NCBI GenBank assembly: GCA_009767595.1
Contig: VSDK01002022.1
Location: forward strand, 1 to 64,000
DNA: 64,000 nucleotides
Direction: 5' to 3'
Source: Symbiodinium kawagutii
Taxonomy: Eukaryota; Sar; Dinophyceae; Suessiales; Symbiodiniaceae
Position numbers and translations under genes: made by a program. This document shows positions 12,401-27,700 of the stretch, piece after piece. Every line of letters begins with the position of its first letter. Positions within the stretch are counted from its first letter, which is position 1. The notes beneath the pieces were generated by a model. It made no database searches and had not been told where the DNA came from. It saw nothing but the letters and a program-made list of their open reading frames with translations.

Positions 12401-15400
12401 AAAGGATCATGGTTACCGACATGGACGAAGATTTGCCCAGTGTTGATTTGTTTTTCGCTTCAAACCTTTTCTAATCTTTTCTATCTTGCACCCTTCAGCG
12501 ACAGTTTGACAAAGCGTACTATGCCCCTGTGGCCTTTGGCTGTTTCAGCCCGCTTGCAGCCACCGAATTTGCGGGTCTAAGGGACTGCGCATTTGGACAA
12601 GATAATCAAATCCAGAAATGCTGGTAAGTCGTACCCCCAACTATTGGGGAAATGATCATTTTTGACAGACACATGATTAAGTTGGGCGGTACACTGCTTA
12701 TGGTCAATCTCAAAAGTTTATGGTGGCTTGTTTTGCTGGCCAGTCATGACTCTGCTTGTGTCCATACAGGAATTATCATCTAGTCATTGATCTTGAAGAA
12801 GCCGCGTAGCCATTGATGATCATTTGCCTGATCAAATAGGGAGCTAAAGAGACGGGCAAGCCCGCAGCCACTACTCATCAATTATGAAGCATCGACATTG
12901 TTCTACCAGTGAACAATTTTCTACAGGTTCCTGTCCTATTTGTTTGATATTGTCAATTATTTCTGTTTTATTATGTTCGTCAAGGAGTGTTCTTTCATGA
13001 ACATCCTCGTTGATTGTGTTCCCTACTGTTTATGTATTTGGGTGAAGGCCATGAGGAAATTCAGTTCGATAGAGTTGGAGGACAGTTCTCCTCCCTATTG
13101 CGGTGTTCATCAGTGGTACAAGCTGAGCTGGCACACAAGTTTGTTCCTGCTGNNNNNNNNNNAAGTTTGTGCCTGCTGAAATTTGGAAATAGCATCTGAA
13201 TTTGTTGCGGTCATGGTTAGCCAATTTTGCCATGCTTCAACATTGTCAACCTCGAAGTTGGTTGGCCTCAAAATCATCAACTGGCTTGTAATTGACTACT
13301 TCCACCAGGTTCGTAAGAACATCGAGGCATCATGATTGTCAACGAGTTGGTTAACTCATTGCTAGCGTCTATCAATATAAATCTCCAGTACACCAGCTTT
13401 AATCATCAATACACTATCAAAAATCATCGATAGTCATCAGTAAAACTTGCTAACCATCAGTAACCATTAAGGGGACTTACTAACCAACAGACGAACCATC
13501 AGGAACCATTAGGAAGTAAGTTCATGAAGAAATACCAAAGCATTACTGAGCACCAGGAGCTGGTTCAGTTCGCCAAGTACGATGTGCAACGGCTGCGATC
13601 GCCCAGTCAGGGCTGGGGCTGCTACAACTGAATTCACATAGCTGTTGGGTGCTGTAATAGCTGTGAATGTTCTGTATGTGTGTACTTAGGTGTATGTATA
13701 GTTGATATACAAACATGATCAAACATGCAGTCATGCATAATATGCTTGTGTATTTAGCTACAGTAGGCTATGAGTGATCCACTCCGATTTCTTCCACTGT
13801 CGACACTGTTTGATATTGGAATTTGGGGATGAAATTCTCAGCTTCTCAGCTGTTTGTTCGGCATACAGCAGAGTATGAACATCCATCATGCGGGTCGCAC
13901 ATCCGCACATGATTTTTATCTTAGGTGGCTTGCTTTAGGAAAAGCATGTCCACCGACCTTTGAGCTGTGGTGATAGCCGTGGCCTTCTGAACTGCCAATC
14001 CATCAACCAAAACACTCACGAAGGAAGCACGAACTAACCAACTAAATCCAACTAACATAACCACCTCACCAACTAAGCAAATTCCAAGCAACAAAGCATG
14101 CCGCCCCACAGGCCACGCCACGGGCCATGCCATGGGCCATGCCATCAGCGTCCAGGTCCGTGCCCTCCTTGGTGGATGGCTTCAAACCTTCTCAGCGCAA
14201 GGTGTTGTTCTGTGCCTTCAAAAAGCGCTTGCCACTCGTCGGTTGGGACAGCATGGGACAGCGCCGCGATGATGGGTGATGATGGGTGATGGATATGGCC
14301 ATTGAACGCCGTGTTTGAAGATATGGACGTCATACGGAAGCATGGTTTAGATTTTGCTCTTTGATAGATAACGATGGCTGAGCATGCTCAAGAAATGGAT
14401 AGAAATGGCTTTTCAAGGGACTGGTTACAGCAGGTAACTATTTTGTAGACGCATGTTCTTGATTCTTGATATATGGAATGAGGTACCACGGTACTACTAT
14501 TTTTTGACACGTGCAAATACGCACAACGAATGTAAAATATCGTGCAATCGTTTTTGTTTGGAAGTGGAAGGTTGGAAGGTCTTCAAAGATGAGCTGCATG
14601 AATTTAGACGACCAGGACTATGACAAACCTTGCATCAGATTCCCTTCGACATGGCAACCTGAGCATGACTGTACCTCTAACCAAAGAACCAGCCAACAGC
14701 CAACCGCCAAATCAATAAACAGCTGACACAGACGCAAGTTATCTTCAATTCGTGTGTGGTGTTTTACATTTAGTCAAGAGCCAACCCTTGTTTGAAGTGA
14801 AAGATAGATGATATTCTCTGAGCTTCTTCACCGTGAAAGGCTATATTCGGGCAGTCATGCTGCGGTCTTTCTGTATCCACAACTTGGATCTGATTGGATC
14901 TTATGATTGGATTGGTAGGTATTGGTGTGGATGAGCCCGCTCATTGGAACTGATTGGTAGGTCTTCTATCCCCTTCTGCGTTGCACGCAATTGCTGGATC
15001 AGCGATTCCTTGGCGTCGAATCCAGCGAGGCGTCACGACATCAAAGTGGCGCAGTTCGTTGGGATGCCAAGCTGACGCGGTGCGGTCTCGGTGTCAGCTG
15101 AAGCACCACTTGGATCCACTTGGGACATCTTGGGATCTTACCAGGGATGAATTCGATACAATGATGAGAGGCCAACAACTGCATTGGTGCTTCTATTTTC
15201 TTCCATTAATCGTACCCTAGCTGCAGCAGATTGTTGCATCCTTTTCTTTGTGATTCTTGGTCATGTCCGTCCGACCCCCTCGACACCAGCAATTATTGTC
15301 ACTAAGATGTAGATGTGGTGCAAGACTTCCTGAGATGTTTAGTTGTTCTCATCATTTTACCAAAGTTTCATATGATTTTCATATGATTTTCATGTGTATC

Positions 15401-18400
15401 GTTTCACAAAGTGACAGGCGGGTAACCCACAAGAGTATGGGTTCGACCACAAAACGGATCATGATGGATGGTTTACAGGAAACCATATCCTTCTTAGTCT
15501 TTTGCAAGGCAAACATATCAGAAAGCTCATCAGTTGGGTGGTTCCATGGCTGCTAGTCTGACGCTTAGAACTGGGTCGTCGAGGTCGACATTTGGATCGC
15601 ATCTCATCAGCGCATATTGGACGCGAACTTTGGCTCAGCTCTTTGGATCTCTATTTTTTTCTTGAAAAATGGTTAAACTAGTTGTAAGGACCTTCAACTA
15701 AGTGGATAGTATCCGGCATCTCTTTAGGGGTCTTGGAAAATTGTTACACTAGTTCTTGGTGGAGCCCCAGCCCCTCAAGTAGTGACCCCTAAAGTAGCTT
15801 TCGGTGCCCTCGGTTTTGTCAGTTTTGGATTGGTATGAAAGCTGCCTCAACGAACATGATGCTCAAGCCAGTTGCTGAGTTTGATTGAAGGCATGGTCAT
15901 CAAATGCCATCAAGCACGGGTTGACATTCAGATTCTTCATGAACAAGCACATGTTTTTCACCTCTTCACCAAGCTTCACTCACATATGGAGTCATCGAGG
16001 TCGTTTGTGTTATATTGATGGCTTTTGTTACATATCAAGCAGGACGTATGGTAGATCATGATGATCATGGTTGTTGACAAAAGATTGATCTAGGTTGAAT
16101 TTTTCACTGCATATCATTTATCCTAAGCCCAATTTGGGTATTATACAGTCCTTGGTTCTGAAGTTTGGCTAGCCGACCTTGTGCATATTGCGAAGCATGT
16201 ACTGTGGGCTTGTGTTTCAAGAGTTGAAAATAGCTAAACAATGAGGCTATTATTTGACAGTCCCAAGTAGATTATCAAGCCCCACTGAAGTTCCTGGCAG
16301 GTGGGTTACATCTCAGAACAATCGGCCTATCACCATGGAGAGGCGTGGGCCGGCCTGGAAATGGCGGCAATGCTGGTCACAGTGGCTGGAAATGCTCATG
16401 TGTTTAATCACGGTTGGATGACAAGTTATACTTATAGAATGATGGTTTAGTCATATTGCTGGTTGATTACCATGAAAAATGATGTGAACAAAAAGCGACC
16501 ATTTGGCAGGGGCCATGATATCTTGTAAATGGAAGAAAATTATAACATCAATATCATGCACATTCAAGGTGAATCATAGCAGCAGAAAATCATGATTCGT
16601 AAAATGAATAGTGCTGATAGTATCAAGGATGGCAACAAGGGTTAGTAAACGGCAGATAGCAACAGATATCATATGCTGGTTAGCACTAGGCAATACCATT
16701 CACAATCATGTTGATTGATGAGAACACTTGGTGACAACACCAAGCCCTTTGATTGAACACAGTTAGTTTCTTGCCGAAATGAGAATGACAGCAATTCCAA
16801 CGACAGACAACGACCCCAGAGCAACTATATGATAAGAAACTAACATCTTTTGAGACTAAAGAAGAGCATCGCCAAAAAACAATAGAGATATCAGAAGCAA
16901 CTGATCAATGAATGTGAATAACATTTCATCCGCATTGCTTCTGTGGTACAATTTCCAATCTAGCAGTTGTCTGAGTGGTATGTGTGTGTGGGCGGTGAGC
17001 ATCTGCTGATCAAGACATGCTGTGGTTTTGAAACCTGCCGAATTAGGCCAGTCCAGGTTGGTTAACCATTTCAACCTGGTCATGGAAAATCGAGAACTGA
17101 ACCTTTCAGTGTGGCAAGCTACCGCTGGGAGGTGTCTTTGGAGAACACCATTGTCAACCTGGCACAGAACTTCGTAGGCAGCGGTTCTTTGGGCGCTCGC
17201 CATGGTACTCCCCCGTGACCTCTGCACAGTTGGGGTGGCAAAACGCAATTATTGGCGAAACTTTTTGATGTTTTTGTGCTTGCCATTGGATGCTTGGCAC
17301 ATCTGGGGTTATGGCGAAGCTCCCGTGGTTGAGTTACATTGTGTCTGTGTCATGCAATACTGGGCTCGTTGTTTGTATCTATCTATCCATATGTGTTTGT
17401 TGCTGTGAAGTAAGAGCCGAAGTTTCGCTTGAGATCATTTCAGCCATATCATAAAACCTTGAGATTCAATTTTCCTAATCACCCACTTCAATTCATTGTC
17501 CAAATGTTGTTCAATTTGACCATTTCACCAAATGAACAGCAAGTGATTCAAACATCTTGAGATGGGTCGGTCCGACGACCAAAGGATATGATTCGACCTT
17601 CTGATTGCTGGTTTATTTGGAGAAGTGTCATCATCAATCCAAAGGATTGATTTTTATTGTGGATAATTAAGTGGTTGATTGTAATTTTGGATATCACTAG
17701 GATGCCTTTCCAAAAGGGTGTCCCTCACCATGGGCTGCTGCAGGCTCCAATAACACCAACCTGTTGGTGCCTTCTGGACAATTTGGCACGCGCCTTCAAG
17801 GTGGCAAGGACCCAACAGCATCACTTGCCAGGCTTGAGGAGATGATGCTTACGCACCAGGGATCCCTCACCATGGATCAGTTCACATTGAGGGATCAATG
17901 GACAAAGACTTCGATATGTTTTTTGCATGCTAAAATATGCCATCTCCAGATGGTACAGGATGGTACAGGATTCGGTCGAACTGTATGATTCTGATTCTTG
18001 GTTCGTAATGGTTCGTGGTTTTCTGGCTTTTGTGGTTGTTCTTGCTGTTTGTTGAAAATTTTGAAAGTATGGTATGCTTAGTGTTTTCAATTTGCGCAGG
18101 TTATAGATACGGTTTTGATCACAAATGATGAACCCGCTATTTGTGGCCTGGCGTCCCTCTTGAGAAGAATCCTTTGTGGCAGGTTTCGGGTTACAAGCAT
18201 GCGATTCACGGATACATCCAAATATTTACCCGTCCTTGCACTTCATGGTGCTCATATGTATGTTATATCTACCAGCCATTGCTTACTATTCTTGACCATT
18301 GCTGACCACTATGCGTGGCAATTGCTATAGACCCCTGGTGATGGTTGTCAAACCCAACAATCCACTACTAGCCCGGTTATGATCAACCAACAACCAATCG

Positions 18401-21400
18401 AATACATTCATTCCAACGTAAACCTACCCCTCAACCTACCAACAATGATCCTACATGGCGAACAATATCCCATGTGGCAACAAGGTAAACCTATTGTAGC
18501 AAACTTACACACAGCAACTATCATGCACCATTCCCGTATTTCTATCGGCCGCGCTGAGTACCGCAGCGATAAAATGGGTCAGTTACGATGCGCAGGACCA
18601 CGCTGCCGCGCGATACATCTACACAAGGTGCCCAGCTTGCGGTGCATCCCTTGGGATGGTTGATGCTTGCGCGGGTACAATCATCATAAACATATACAGA
18701 ATGGATCATAATGGGATTCATAGAACATATTGTATATGTTTATAGAACATTGCATATATGTTTCATTCACAGTATGAATCATAGAACAAAGTATATACAT
18801 TTATATTCATAGATTGCATTTTGCCATGTATGAAAATACTGCGTGCATCTATCTATATATGTGTTTTATTGTGTTTTTTTAGATTTCTGTGTATGTCCAA
18901 GTATGTCTAACTATTGAGACTCAAAAGTATCTAGATACATAGTTATATATACGTATATATGTGTAATTCTGCATATTTTCAATGCACACAGAGGTGTATG
19001 ATTGCTACTGGTTTGCATCCAGAAAATTTCATCGTCTTGTTGGGATGATGACTTATCCCATGTTTTGGTGACTGGTGATGATCCATCCTCCAAGAAGTGG
19101 ACGATGGTGGTATCTCTCCCAACCAACTTCAAAATGATCATGTCTTGTGGGGAAACCAAAAGGGGAAGAGTGCACGGCTTGGAAAACCTCATACGATTGT
19201 AATCATGGGCGGTGTAAGGTTTTGCCTACCAATACCATGTCAACTTTTGATCTGGTATTCCTGCAGCTGCTTCTTGGCAATTGTGTGTGTTTTTCTTACC
19301 AATGTGATTGTTTGAATTGATGGCAATGCACAAAGTAGAAACTTATCGTATGATGGATTCATTGCCAAGGATTATGCTTTAATTTTTGAAACTGGTAGTT
19401 GGCTTGGTTGCTAGAAACTGTGACCCAATGAATTTGTTTGGTAGTAGGATTGGCTGCTGACAGGTTCTGCCTTGATTATGATTGGTGAGGAAGTATGATG
19501 GAGATGATGATACGTTTGGTTCCGGTGTTCTTTTTCTCTGGGTGACAACCAATTCGCTGCAACCCTGACGTTTGACCGCAGAGCAACTGCAGTGCCATCA
19601 CGCTTACATGATGGTGGTGATGATGCTTAGGATGACGACGATGACGATGACGATGGCGTGGTTCACCCCTACTGAATTATCTATGAACATGTAGTTTTCT
19701 GGGGGTTGACGATAATTATCCACAAGTAGTAGCTGTTGTCCAAGTATTCTCCTGATGGAAGTATCTACGCAATATAATTACGGCAAATAGTTTTGCGGGG
19801 TGGGACATTTGATGACCAATATCCTCAAGTAGCAGCTTTTGTCCAAGTAGTTCACTGATGGAACTATCCATCAAACATATAGTTTTGCTGGCAAGGGGCA
19901 TTTGATGATGATGACCTTTATCCTCAAGCATTGCCCCTGAATGAAGTATCTATGAAACACATTTTTTTGCGGGGCTGGGACGTTTGATGACCCTTATCCA
20001 CAACTATAAGTAGTAGCTGTTGTCCAAGGATTCCAATGATGGACGTATCTATGCAACATACAGCATATAGGCTGCAGTAGCTCTTGAGCCATGTTTCTTT
20101 TTCCCGGCAGCCACAGTACCCTCCCCCTCGGCAACAACAGCAGTCTCTCTCCCTTTCTTGTTACTGTTTGGACCTCCCTTGTTGGGGGTGGTCGAATGTC
20201 CGGGTTGCGGACAACCAATTGAGTCGAGCAGTCATGTCATCCCCTATGATGTGGGTATGGGTGGAAATGGATGGATAGGGCTAAGCAGCAAGGTCGGGGA
20301 GCCAACATCAACAGCCATACTGATCAACATGTTGGCCGTTTATGGTTCTCCCGGACCTTGCTGGTGAGCCTCGGTAACCCAAAATGGCGGTTTTGGCGAC
20401 TCTGGGGCACCAAGTTTTGGAGCAGCCGTGGCAGGTGTTGATCTTATATGTTTGACAAGTTTGATAAACATGCTATGGTCACCTTCACCAACAAGGCAAC
20501 GGTGTGGGAATACTGAGGTCCTGTTGCTAGGAATCATTTCACCAGCTGTCCGGGCAGCATCCATCGCTGTCCCCTCTGATGCACATTGTCCCAGTTCGGT
20601 ATCAACCAGCAAGTACATGCTATGCTATTGTTGTTGCTGTTGCTGGCTGACAGTAATAATACCAGCATTATTCACATGACAGCTATGAAGTGACTATTGT
20701 TGTTGCTGTTGCTATTGTTGCTTATTGTTCATTCTCGGTTATTACAATCACAATACCAACAATTGTGTAGCCCATCAAGAATACTCAATGATTGAATCAC
20801 TCAACCATGTTGATTCAACTTAGTTGCAATGATTATTGATCTCAACCGCTGGCTGCTCTCCACGGAGCCTCCAGCTGTGGCCGCGCCTCAGATTGAACCA
20901 CGTCACCCGCGTGCTGTTCCAGCAGGATGATGCACCGCAGTGGCAGAACTGGTTGGGTTGGCCAGTCACGGTTGGTGATGGTGACTGGATGGTAAAGGGT
21001 GGTTATGGAAGGTTATTGGATGGTAAATGCCAAACTGATTTTCTGAAAAATATGATGTTCATGTCATAGTTTTTGATGGTGTCTACTCATGCTTGATCGG
21101 CTTGATGATTGACGTTTGATTGGCGAATGATTCAGTAATTGGTTCGTTATATAATGTTAAATGAACAGGCTAAATGGCTAAATAGTATAAGATTAACTTT
21201 AAGACATATGCATTTAAAGTATCACTTAAGTTTGACAATAGTCGTAATGTTGGTAAGTCATTTGCGTAATGAAACACCTGACCTCGAAGATGATCTGCTA
21301 CAGAAACGTTGGCGGTTCACCACCCCAGATCCTCACTAGTGACGTGGCAACCTTCCTTGGGGGAGGTAAAGCGTTGCGAAAGAGATGCCTGGGAAAGTAC

Positions 21401-21699
21401 TCCATAGGTAGCTTGTAGGTGGATGAATCCAGTTGTGTATGAGAGGAATATGATAACTATAAGCAACCAAAGTATATGAGCAACCAAAGTATCACTTGTT
21501 CCGTGGGATCCACGGGTTATCCAAGGATTCATTGGGTACAGCGAGTCTAAGGATCATGTGCTGAGCTACCTGGAGGAAGAAGGTCTGTCCATTGAGCCTC
21601 AATGGTGTCCTGTCAGCATTTTAGAGGTGAGTTGTTGTTAGTGTGTTTGAACACTGGTTACCTCCAAATCCTGTGGGTGTACCCATCAACCACAATATG

Positions 21700-21732
<33 letters not shown>

Positions 21733-24700
21733 ATATAGCACCTTCACCTCCAATCCTTCAAGCTTTCAAATTGGCTCAACAGACATATTTCTCCGGGTAT
21801 TCACTTTTAGTGGGCAGGTTCTATATTCAGGATACCATTTGGTTGGTCCATCAGGAACTCTCCAATAGTAACCGTTCATAGGCCATTAGGCTACCCGGCA
21901 ATATATAAGTGTAGCATACTGCTGGTCCTCCCAACCGTTACTTCACGATTGATCAGGAACAACTGGTGAAGGAATTATGTAAGCAACACGATATAGAAAT
22001 CCTTTCGTTGCCACAACCTCATCGCCACCAATGACAATCACTATGGGCCCACAAAGATCTCACAAGAGTTTTGAGCAGGGAGTGCGTTACGGCGTCCAAG
22101 GTAAACACCTCTTGAACATTACCAGTTCCGTATGTTTGCATTCACATATGTAATGTGCATGCCTGATATACAAATATATTTCCCCAGGTACCTTTTGTTG
22201 TTCTCTGTTTGTGTGCGATTTTCGCTCTGCCTTCCTAGGGTTGTGAGTACAATGCCGCAGGTTTCTTCGCTTTTCTTTGCCCATCTCTGTCATTTTTTGG
22301 CTGGTTGGTATTGACCCACAGCCATACATAGATACATTATGAAGTTTCTGAAGCAGTACTGTATATATAGTTGTATATACGTGCACACGTATATACAGTA
22401 CGTAATTATGTACGTTCGCTACAGGGAAAGTTGGGAGCTGTAATTGGACAACGGTGGAGATGGGTAACCAGACATCAGCAAAGTTTGAACGAGGGTACCT
22501 TGACATCTTGGAGGGTCAACCATTTACAGATGTATCCAGAAACAACATGAAACAACCCAGCAGAAGCACGACATGTTTGAGCAGCAGTCATCATTGGACA
22601 GAAGATGGAAACTTTCATGGGCGTAATTCTTTCAGGATGTTGGTTTGTTTCTAGTGTTGTGTTTATAGTGTTGTTTCCCTCACAGTTGATTGTTTCCCAT
22701 AGCAGGTTATTTCCCCACAAACTGTTTTGGGGGCATCATGATTTGTGGACAAACCCGTGTGAGAGTCACCAGCCAGGTATTGCCCCATCCTTCCCATGGT
22801 GCTCGTGAACGGTGCAGAGGGCATCGGCGTGGGTTGGAGCACCAGCATCCCCAACTACAACCCGCGCGACATCATCAGGCCACGAACACCGTGTCGTTAA
22901 AGGTAGAAGTGATTGGGCCTCTGTGTGCCAGCCGAAGTTTTTCTCAAGATTCTTAAGTTTTGGTGGTTGCTTGTGCGTAAGTAGATGCGCGCGTGCTAGT
23001 TTGCTTGTCAATGTTGTAAGTGATTGAATCTATATATGTTTTAAAAGGTTTGAAGGAGCTGTCGAAGAGACGTATGACGTATGACCGCAGTTGCATGGCA
23101 TTGTTTCCGATTCCCATGCATGCTGCGATGGGGTTTAAAGTCATTGGACACCAAAGTAGAAACACGGCAAAACAACAAGTGTCTCGACACATTTAAACAT
23201 ACTGTATATGTTTTTAATGTATGCATATGCACGCACGATATACGCATATATACATATCATGTTTTTAAATGGGTTTAGCAACGCCTGGGCTTTGCCCAGG
23301 CGCTATATGTTCTAGTTCCTGTCAATTGGACATTGCTCAAAGAAATTGCTAAAAAACATTGGCTATACGCAATGCTTTTGGGTTCAGGGATTTAGGGTTA
23401 GGGTTTTAGTTGTAGGGTTTTAGGGTTTATGGTTTGGGGTTTGGGGTTTCTTGCCTCTCAACGTCTCAAAACAAAGGGCATGCGCAGGGTTTTAAACATT
23501 TGACAGAGATAACTTCTGAGCAGGTCTTATGACCCCGGGCAAAGTCCAGGCACTTGCCGTATATATATACATATATATATATACATGCAAAAAGATGAAC
23601 TGCACCATGAATTTGTCGCAAAGGTACCGACCGTTGTCGTCAGGAACATCCGCAAGATGTTGCGAGGGCAGAGCATGGAGGACATGCATCCCTGGTACAA
23701 GGCGCTCGGCGGTGCTTTGGATCATGACAAATCAGAAAGCTATTCTAGCTAAAGAAATTGCTTTACCAATTGTATAGCTATTGGATAATCCCTATTGTTG
23801 GCCATCATATCATCCTCCAGCTATTTCCAACAGGATCTACCGTTGACGGGGCGACCAGGGCTTCATGGGATCCATTGAGCCCTCGGAGAAGGAGGATGGC
23901 AAGTGCCCCACCGGGATGCCCTAGGGATTTGGCCGGTGACGGAGAACATATGGTGGTTTCTCAAGTCACGGGGGACCCCATATAGCGTTGGTTTATTAAT
24001 AAACAGTGAAACACGTGGGATGATCTGGGGGTAACCCTGATTTTGAGAAACCACTATACACGGTGAGGATCAACCAACCATTCAACTGAGGAAACAAGAG
24101 CTGTCGACAAATTGACTGTTGACATGTTCATAGGGATTAGCAAATTGACCAACATTCAACTGGTGAACCTGACATTGGAAAAATATTAACTCGTAGCAAG
24201 TGAATGCCAAGTGAAGTGACAAGAATGAGAAACTCATGAATGAGAACAAGGGTCTTCTGTAAGCATGGAGAGAGGCAAAGGGAACCTATGTCAGTTCAGT
24301 ATCAAAGTTATGAATAGCACAGCAAGAGAGAAAACCGGCGTGACTTTGGCGGTTTCTCAAAATAGGGGTATCCTCAAACCATCCAACATTAGTCATTTGT
24401 AGCAATTATATAACCAACAATTTTTGGGGGTCCCCCTATTCTGAGAAATACCCAAATTGACGGCTTCATTTGCCACAATCGATCCTGCCACCAGGGTCAA
24501 GGCGTACCAACAATTCTGGGGGAGTTCGTGTTGGGCTTATGGTGGTTTCTCAAAATAGGGGACTCCCAAAAATCGCTGATTTGTCACGACAAATAGTTTG
24601 CGGTATATAGATGTTTTTGGGGCACTCTCAAAAATCACCCTCGCGTTCCCTAGAGCCGCCTTGAGCATCGCTTTGTGCAGTGTGGAGTGCGTTTCTGTCC

Positions 24701-27700
24701 GAACTGAACCTCCCAACATCTTCTCACCAACCCTGAGGTTGTGAATGACTTGGGTGACTTAACTGTATTGTTCGTCAATACTTCTACTATCTCCTAATCC
24801 TACCATCTCCCACCAGTGATGCTAGTTATTAATGATTATTTGAGCCATCCGGATCAGCTAATCTCCTGCTGGGAGAACTCAAACACTGCCCATGATTTTC
24901 GCTTCTGTGCCTGGCCAGAGGCAAAGCCTAGGCGCTTTCTGCAGTCATCGGGGACCCCAAAAAAATAGTTGTGGCTTCTTGTTAAAGACACTTGATTTTA
25001 CCTGACAAATGGTTGGTTTATTCCCCCCTAATCATTCTTTATTACCTAGAAGTGGTTGGTTTATTATTAAAAATGATTAATAAAGGATGCTGCAGTGGTA
25101 CCCTCATTTTGAGAAACAACCATCCGTGATGACATCCGAATTGCGCGCAGAAATTTCAGGAATTACACATGACAAATTGAGGGGTTGCAGCTGCCCAAAC
25201 GAACATTCTACCTGGCATCTTTGGGAGTGTCCCAACCCCGCAAGCATCCCCAGAAATTGCAATAGTCTCGGAAACGGAATGAATCCACCATACAAAGCAC
25301 AGGGTACTGCTACCACAGGGACCGAACATATTGCTTTCTTGACCATGGTTTTGACTGAGATGTGATCATTGGGCCGCCGCGGAACATCTTCCAACCAGTC
25401 ACGAGAATCCCAGCGACCCCCGCGAAGCATCTCAAAAGATTCATCCCAGAAGATGATGAACCCCATTGAACTCTTTACTACAAGTTATACATTTTTTTTC
25501 TGTATATACTTGTGGATGTACCCAGCTTGCCCCACCTGTTCCTAGGTCGGCATTTGTTTGTTGTTTTTTCAACAAGAATCATAGTTTGGTTGAACCATTG
25601 ATCGTAAGATAGAGGTTTAACACGGTTGAACCACTACTCTGAAGTATTCTGAACGAAATAGGCTGAAGTATCATGAACTATCCATAAAACAGTTGGATTT
25701 CAGAATCGGCATCAGTCAAGTTGATATGGAAGTGGGGGGTTCTTAATTGTCATAGGAGCACCCCAAATTCATCCGAGTCATTAACCATTTACAACAACAA
25801 ACCACCATGTTGAGGGTCCCCTAGTCCCGGCTAGGTCGAGTCACCCCCATGGTAATGGTGGAACGTATGGGCAACGGCTCCGAGGTACGAGGTCACCGGT
25901 GTGATCACCAAGACCAGTGACACCACGGTGGAGGTCACCGAGCTTCCCATCAAGCGCCTTGGCGGAGTGACGTGGGGCGTTGGGTCGTAATCGATGGCTC
26001 CTCTTGGATGGTTGGGAACCCGGCTGCGCTGGTGGAGCCCAACTAGTTGCGCTGGGAACTGTTTCAGGGATCCTGATTGGTAAATCGCGACTGCCCGTGC
26101 CCAGTGGTTCTCCGCTTCCCCTGATTCCTCATCGGTTCCTTGGTACCACCACCGGTTCACAACTTGGATGCAGGCAATGGACACAAAATTACAAGGAGTT
26201 CCTGGAGGACGCGCTGGAAGTATGGCTACAACTGTTGGTGGTTACCATTGGTTTCGGTTATCGGTTACCTATGGTTACCTACTTGCTTCAGAAGCTGGAT
26301 AGTGTGGTTCATAGCGATGGTTACAATAGTAATGGGGTGTTTACTCATTCATAGTCATTGCTTACTGAATTACCTTGGAAGAACTTGTCGCTATTTGCGG
26401 GCACCAATCAGGGTTGAACATTTAGATTTATTGAAGATACCTTCATCCTCGAGTGAGGCTGCTACCAAACGCTGGAGCAGCTTGTGGTTGATCACTGCGA
26501 GGTCACTATGATCAACCATGATCCACCTATTTTGATCATGATGAACAGATTGACAAGCCAACTGACACCCAGAAATAAGCATCATATACGGCACTCTTGC
26601 CCTGTCATATCTTGTTATTGTTCCATTTCTCGTAGGTTTCTTCTCATGAACAAAGCCTATGAGTGCACAGCACAGCCGACCCTACTAGAGAGACCAACCA
26701 GTACCACATTTGCCGTGCCAATACCAAGGCATCATTGGCGGTTGCTCGTATAGCCCAACAACTGATGTTGTAAATCTACCCCTAAATTTCTTTTGGATTC
26801 CTGCTGCAAATGGAAATAGAACCAGTCTAGCCAAAAGGGATATAGCCAACACCTTACAGCATGGCTTTCCAGCTGTGATCTTTACTAAATTATCTATATG
26901 GATTCTTGGTGTGCGGGGGCAACATGGTAGGAGCCAAAGAAGGAACCTGCAACGGTTCTTGCTGGGGATTATGACACCTTGCTTGGGGAAGATTTTCTCA
27001 TCGACATATATGATCCCGGTTCGCGGTTCGTCAGCCCCCCCCCCCATTTGCATGCTATTTGCAGCATTTTGGAGCATTACCATCCCATTTGCATGTTATT
27101 TGCAGCACTTTGGAACCGTACCCTTCCATTAGCATGCTATGTGGGAGCTTAAAGCATTCAATTACACCTATATACTACCAATATTACCTACATACTGCAG
27201 ATATACTACTTGTATGCTACCTATTTGCTGCTGACTACGTACATACCACTTATATACATTACCTACATAATACATACATACTATGTATTCATCATTTACA
27301 CCAACAAGCTGAATATGCAAAGTACATATACTACCCATATAGTACCTACATACTAACTACATGCTACCTATGTACAATATACCTACTTACACTATTATAA
27401 ACTACTTACACATGACATCTACACTCTACCCACAGATATCTACCTATACCTAAAAACTGCATACTACCTTGCATGACCTATATAGTACCTCTATACTACC
27501 TATGTATTTCCTACATACTATACACCTTTGTATTTCCTAAATACTACCTGTATAGTAGCAAAAGGCTACTGACACTACCTACATATTTCTTACATATATC
27601 TAGATACTTATGTAGCATTTTACTTAGATACTACCTATATGCTACCTATATACTACATAATATATANNNNNNNNNNNNNNNNNNNNNNNNNNNNNNNNNN

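Larger units (their letters stand above)
11255..13152 (+). other. TOP2 introns 8-10, non-coding
   Basis: Outside exons 9 and 10 only short chance frames are seen. Confidence 0.5.
14225..18595 (+). other. TOP2 introns 12-16
   Basis: Non-coding outside exons 13-16. Near 15655-15800 a stretch is partly repeated (GAAAAATGGTTAAACTAGTT / GAAAATTGTTACACTAGTT) and bounded by inverted TTTAGGGGTC; not assigned to a family. Confidence 0.5.
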
